From positions 1 through 64,000 of the forward strand of contig NZ_NPDZ01000005.1 in assembly GCF_002811875.1 (NCBI RefSeq): a stretch of DNA of 64,000 nt. The letters are read 5' to 3'. This DNA is from Leptospira perolatii. GTDB taxonomy: Bacteria; Spirochaetota; Leptospiria; Leptospirales; Leptospiraceae. A program made the position numbers and the translations under genes. The notes under the pieces were generated by a model. It saw only the letters and a list, made by a program, of their open reading frames with translations. It did not search any database and had not been told where the DNA came from. Shown piece after piece: positions 60,764 to 64,000 of the stretch (position 1 is the first letter of the stretch; each line of letters opens with the position of its first letter).

Positions 60764-61042
60764 TCAGACCCGGATATCGATCCTGGAGCCCGAGATCTTT
60801 CGTTCCAGCTCTTCCGCCTTACCTTTAAGGTCGGTGATTTTTTCCTGGAGGTTCACCATAGAATTTATGACCGGGTCGCTAGTTCCGGTCTTCTTTACTT
60901 GGAAGAGAGGCAGTTCACTTTTTATAGCGCTCGTAAAGCTTTCTGAGTTCAGAAAGTCCCGCATCTTCTTGACCTGTTCGTTCGAAATCTCTCGTATCGA
61001 AGGTAAAAATTTTCGGATCCCGCTTAGATTTATCGAGCTCAT
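60764..61042 (-). CDS. Small helical protein overlapping fliJ
   Basis: A 92-residue protein (SSINLSGIRKFLPSIREISN at the start, then a coiled coil, LQEKITDLKGKAEELERKI, at about 66-84). Its first 43 codons overlap the fliJ 3' end in a different frame. ATG 61042 is preceded by GGGAGGAAG, a strong ribosome site six bases away, so translation is well supported. Function unknown. It lies between fliJ and flbB. Confidence 0.72.
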   Translation of the reverse strand: MSSINLSGIRKFLPSIREISNEQVKKMRDFLNSESFTSAIKSELPLFQVKKTGTSDPVINSMVNLQEKITDLKGKAEELERKISGSRIDIRV

Positions 61043-61487
61043 GTGCTTCCTCCCGCCTAATTTGCACCAGTTTCGAAAGGAAAACTTCTTCGGCTGTAAT
61101 CCGTTCTCGCTTTTTGTATCCTTTCAGAAACTGTTCGTATTTTTTTTCCTTTAATAATTCCATTACGCGACGATCTTTTCTTGCGTCCGTGACTTCTTTT
61201 CTCTTTGATTCGATCGGTTGGTCGAAGGTGCCAATCTCAGACTCTAACTCGCTATTTCGAGTGAGCAACTGGCGCATGTAAGTTTGCAAATAGGAATAGT
61301 CTTTTAAATTCGCATCTGCAGAGAGCGGGGCAGAGGAGGTTGTCCGAATTCTATTTTCGTTTTCCTCGATTTCGAATCTGCGACGATTTACCTCAGCGAC
61401 CAGCTTTGCCAGTTCCTCTAACTTTTGGTCTTCTTTAATTTTTCTAAGACGCAAAACAGGTTCAAGCGCAAATCGAAATCTCTTCAC
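60915..61487 (-). CDS. fliJ: Flagellar export protein FliJ
   Basis: A 190-residue coiled-coil stalk protein of the export ATPase complex. It has the FliJ start MKRFRFALEPVLRLRKIKED, long heptads through residue about 125, and KYEQFLKGYKKRERITAEEV. The last 45 residues extend past the usual FliJ end and overlap the next gene by 128 nt. It begins 3 nt after fliI stops on the same strand. Confidence 0.88.
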   Translation of the reverse strand: MKRFRFALEPVLRLRKIKEDQKLEELAKLVAEVNRRRFEIEENENRIRTTSSAPLSADANLKDYSYLQTYMRQLLTRNSELESEIGTFDQPIESKRKEVTDARKDRRVMELLKEKKYEQFLKGYKKRERITAEEVFLSKLVQIRREEAHELDKSKRDPKIFTFDTRDFERTGQEDAGLSELRKLYERYKK

Positions 61488-61490
61488 AGA

Positions 61491-62855
61491 TTAGAACTCC
61501 TCTTCCTCTTGTTCGTCTTTTAGGATGTCTTTCAAACCGTTCAGAGTCTGAGGAAATGTGCTTTTTTCTTGGAGCCTCTGTTTTAGAAAAGTGTCTATCC
61601 TGTCCTTTTTTCGAATCGCCAAATCCACTTTTGGATCGGAACCCTTTACATATGCATTCAATAAAATTAATTCTTCGACAGAATTGTAGGTAGAAATTAG
61701 TTCCCGGATAAATCCAGCTCTCATGAACTGATCCTCTTGCACAATAGTCTGCATGACCCTGGATAGGGAGGCTGGGATGTCGACCGCAGGGTATTGGTTT
61801 TTCTCCGCGAGTTTTCTTGAGAGTACAATATGTCCGTCAATATAACCTCGGACTGCGTCAGCGACCGGATCTTCCATTTCGTCTGTATCGGTCAAGATTG
61901 TATAAAATCCGGTAATACTACCTCCGGATTTAGAAGTTCCGGATCTTTCTACCAGTTTTGCGAGTTTAGTAAACACAGAAGAACTGAATCCTCTCGTAAT
62001 CGGTGGTTCGTGATTCGAAACAGAGATCTCCCGATTTGCATGAGCAAATCGAGTGAGTGAATCCATCATTAGATTTACGTGAAGTCCTTTTTCACGGAAA
62101 TACTCTGCTACAGAAGTAGCTAGCAAGGCACAGTTGACCTGTTCCATTTTGGGGGAATCCGAGGTCGCCGCAAATACAACCGACTTCGCGAGTCCTTCTT
62201 TGCCTAAATCTCTTTCTATGAATTCGTTTACTTCTCGGCCCCTTTCTCCTACCAGTGCGATTACGTTTAGATCTGCATCCGTAAATCTGGAAATCATACC
62301 AAGCAAACTGGACTTTCCTACACCAGAACCAGAAAAGATTCCCACCCTCTGTCCTCTGCCTACAGTCAGAATTCCGTCGATCGCTTTGATTCCAGTGAGT
62401 AAAATATCCCGAATGATGGGCCTGTCCAATGGATTGATTGTATCCGCGTCCGGCGATTTTTCTTCGGAAGTGATGATGAGTCCTTTTTTGTCGATCGGCT
62501 TTCCTACTCCATTTAGAACCCTGCCGAGAAGCTCATTGCCAACTGGCACGCTCAGTTTTCTGCCGGAAGAAAACACGAAAGCATCCGGATAAATTCCTTC
62601 CACCGGACCCAGGGGCATTAGTGTATAAATGTGGTTTTCAAAGCCTACGATCTCGCACTGTAGGTAGCTCTCGGTACCTGCCTTTTCGATATCCATGATC
62701 TCACCGATCTTGGAGTCTGGAGGTCCTTCTGAATAAATCACATTTCCAGAAACTCGGACCACTCTCCCGGATTTGCGTATCGTTTCGGTCCGATCTAAAA
62801 TCAGGAAGTACTTGGAGATAATGTCTACTTTCTCGTAAAACTTCCTTTCGATCAT
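61491..62855 (-). CDS. fliI: Flagellar export ATPase FliI
   Basis: FliI is the F1-like ATPase that powers export. The 454-residue protein has P-loop GIFSGSGVGKSSL (about 174-181), VGERGREVNEFI and SLTRFAHANREI (Walker B/arginine finger region), followed by GSITGFYTILTDTDEMEDPV. The N-terminal beta-barrel region reads SGRVVRVSGNVIYSEG. ATG 62855 has AAAGG nearby. A strong hairpin lies in the 195-nt gap from fliH. Confidence 0.96.
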   Translation of the reverse strand: MIERKFYEKVDIISKYFLILDRTETIRKSGRVVRVSGNVIYSEGPPDSKIGEIMDIEKAGTESYLQCEIVGFENHIYTLMPLGPVEGIYPDAFVFSSGRKLSVPVGNELLGRVLNGVGKPIDKKGLIITSEEKSPDADTINPLDRPIIRDILLTGIKAIDGILTVGRGQRVGIFSGSGVGKSSLLGMISRFTDADLNVIALVGERGREVNEFIERDLGKEGLAKSVVFAATSDSPKMEQVNCALLATSVAEYFREKGLHVNLMMDSLTRFAHANREISVSNHEPPITRGFSSSVFTKLAKLVERSGTSKSGGSITGFYTILTDTDEMEDPVADAVRGYIDGHIVLSRKLAEKNQYPAVDIPASLSRVMQTIVQEDQFMRAGFIRELISTYNSVEELILLNAYVKGSDPKVDLAIRKKDRIDTFLKQRLQEKSTFPQTLNGLKDILKDEQEEEEF

Positions 62856-62982
62856 GGCGAGACCTTTCCCTGTAATCCGTTAGAGTCGGAGAGAATTTTC
62901 CAAGAGTCAAGTTTTAATGGGAAAGTAATCGAATTATGTCGCCTAATTATTTCTAAGAACAGGGAAGCAAGAGATTCTCCAT

Positions 62983-63007
62983 ACCCGGCCTGGATTTCCG
63001 GCCGGGT
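62983..63007 (-). promoter_or_regulatory. GC-rich hairpin between fliH and fliI
   Basis: ACCCGGCC (62983-62990) pairs with GGCCGGGT (63000-63007) over a 9-nt loop. It lies in a 195-nt gap between fliH and fliI, which is large for this operon. No T-run follows on the minus strand, so it may be an attenuator or RNA-stability element rather than a full terminator. Confidence 0.5.
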
Positions 63008-63050
63008 AGGAGTGGGATATTTCCCGAGATAAACAAAGGAGAAGGATCGA

Positions 63051-63974
63051 TTATATCGGCTCTGCATTTCGAATCGCCTCTTCGATTTCTTTGAGCTGGG
63101 TAGAAATTCTTGCGTCAATCGCTCCGACATCCGTTTCGATGATGACACCGCCTCTGTCGACGCGTGAGTCTTCGTAGATATTGACCTTACGCAGAGATTC
63201 CATAAGTTTGATGAGTTCGTCTTTGTGAGCCGTGGTGATTTCCAAGTCAGCAAAGTTGACTCTGATATCCACTCGGTCTCTGTCCTTGATCCGCTTCAGA
63301 GCCTCGCGGATGTTATTGAGTACGATTTCTTTACGTTCAATGATTTCATCTTTGATGATCTTACGGGCGATGATTAAGATCATCTCCACCATCTGTTTTT
63401 CGGAAGCTTGGATCAATTCTGCGCGAATATCGATCGCCTTTCCAACGATGGTTCCCAAACGGTCGATGAGTCGTCTTACTTCTCCCTGTCCCTTTCTGAA
63501 GCCTACTTCTCTTCCTGCTTCAAATCCTTTTAGATAGGCTTCGTGTTCGATCTCCGCCGTTTTCATTTCGGCTTCCTTGATCATTCTCTCGGCTTCCATC
63601 TTGGCTCTTTCCAAGATTTGTTCCGCTTTTGCTTTTCCTGAGTCTTCCTCGAGTTTGATTTTCTCTTTGGAATCTTGGATCATTTGGAAGGCTTTCTTTC
63701 TTCCTTCCTCTTCAATCTCCTCCGATCTACGGCGAGATTCTTCGAGCATCTCTTTGATGTTCTGCTCTGTTTCTTCTTTATAACGATTTAGCTCTGCCTC
63801 GATTTCTTCGATGGAAGGACCTTGGTATTGCTCAATGATATTTCCTTCTTGGTCTACTTCGAATTCTTCCGCATCCTCGTCACGGTGGTACTTTTTGTAC
63901 TTATCCGGAATCTGTAGCTCGACCTGATCTTTCATGTCGGCGATTTGGATGGGTTTAAAAACGAGCTTTGCCAT
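63051..63974 (-). CDS. fliH: Flagellar export protein FliH
   Basis: FliH regulates FliI. The 307-residue protein is mostly coiled coil (about 50-160, Glu/Lys/Arg-rich with EEIEEEGRKKAFQMIQDSKE) and has a conserved C-terminal domain (IELIQASEKQMVEMILIIAR region, VDIRVNFADLEI, DRGGVIIETDVGAIDARIST). GGAG lies about 13 nt before ATG 63974. Upstream genes lie beyond the window. Confidence 0.93.
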   Translation of the reverse strand: MAKLVFKPIQIADMKDQVELQIPDKYKKYHRDEDAEEFEVDQEGNIIEQYQGPSIEEIEAELNRYKEETEQNIKEMLEESRRRSEEIEEEGRKKAFQMIQDSKEKIKLEEDSGKAKAEQILERAKMEAERMIKEAEMKTAEIEHEAYLKGFEAGREVGFRKGQGEVRRLIDRLGTIVGKAIDIRAELIQASEKQMVEMILIIARKIIKDEIIERKEIVLNNIREALKRIKDRDRVDIRVNFADLEITTAHKDELIKLMESLRKVNIYEDSRVDRGGVIIETDVGAIDARISTQLKEIEEAIRNAEPI

Positions 63975-64000
63975 AAATCAAAGAGTTCTCCGGAATTTGA

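Noticed and set aside
62852..63253. A 133-codon minus-strand frame between and overlapping fliH and fliI
   Set aside because: It overlaps fliH in another frame, has no ribosome site and ends at the fliI start; it looks like chance.

Overview
The window reads as Leptospira chromosome. A LipL32 orthologue is present, and the motility genes follow a spirochete layout (fliY-fliO-fliP-fliQ-fliR-flhB-flhA-flhF-flhG-fliA, plus an FlbB/MotE-type protein with fliH-fliI-fliJ). TTG and GTG starts are common, and 1-nt or 4-nt stop/start overlaps (TAATG, ATGA, TTGA) link many genes. LipL32 occurs in pathogenic and intermediate Leptospira and not in classical saprophytes. This copy is clearly diverged from the L. 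interrogans protein as I remember it, which fits an intermediate-clade species (inference).

Layout. 1-5.2 kb: an ABC ATPase with a perfect 75-bp inverted copy of its 3' end at the window edge, an HATPase-HDOD regulator, small hypotheticals, a secreted protein, panD and a DUF4065/SocA-like protein. 5.2-15.2 kb (+): lipB; an operon of a membrane sensor-like protein, a STAS/zinc-ribbon protein and murJ; a DUF167 protein; and an 1877-aa secreted protein built from about fifty short aromatic-proline motifs. 15.2-24 kb: groES-groEL behind two CIRCE operators, a DUF962 protein, a membrane adenylate cyclase, a Rossmann oxidoreductase, a large acyl-CoA dehydrogenase, lipL32 and a ParB-like protein. 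24-44 kb: metK with a transketolase C-terminal half, clpS, a double-hotdog dehydratase, an M3 oligopeptidase, a GST, three consecutive lipoproteins, an SDR/FA-hydroxylase/acyl-CoA dehydrogenase run, a 7TMR-DISM-PAS-HATPase sensor, a START-domain protein, an outer-membrane barrel candidate, an AGCS transporter fused to phosphatidylserine decarboxylase, and DUF971. 44-59.6 kb (+): the flagellar export/switch/sigma-28 cluster, running on through a FapA-type DUF342 protein, a SwrB-like coiled-coil protein and RemA to gmk. 59.6-64 kb (-): fliH-fliI-fliJ-(92-aa protein)-flbB-(OB-fold-like protein).

How the genes fit together. The last 20 kb builds the rod-side export gate, its ATPase complex, the C-ring switch and the periplasmic collar of periplasmic flagella. 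FlhF/FlhG would set number and position, and sigma-28 would drive late genes. The STAS protein (5.9-9.3 kb) and the DISM-HATPase (37.4 kb) belong to protein classes used in partner-switching. Several genes concern the envelope: murJ, lipL32, the Psd fusion, the lipoprotein trio and the giant secreted protein.

Most notable: the giant repeat protein, the AGCS-Psd fusion, the 128-nt fliJ overlap, the lipoprotein trio, a two-copy intergenic repeat (about 20.1 and 44.0 kb), and the 75-bp inverted repeat at the left edge. I saw no rRNA, tRNA, CRISPR array, transposase or prophage.
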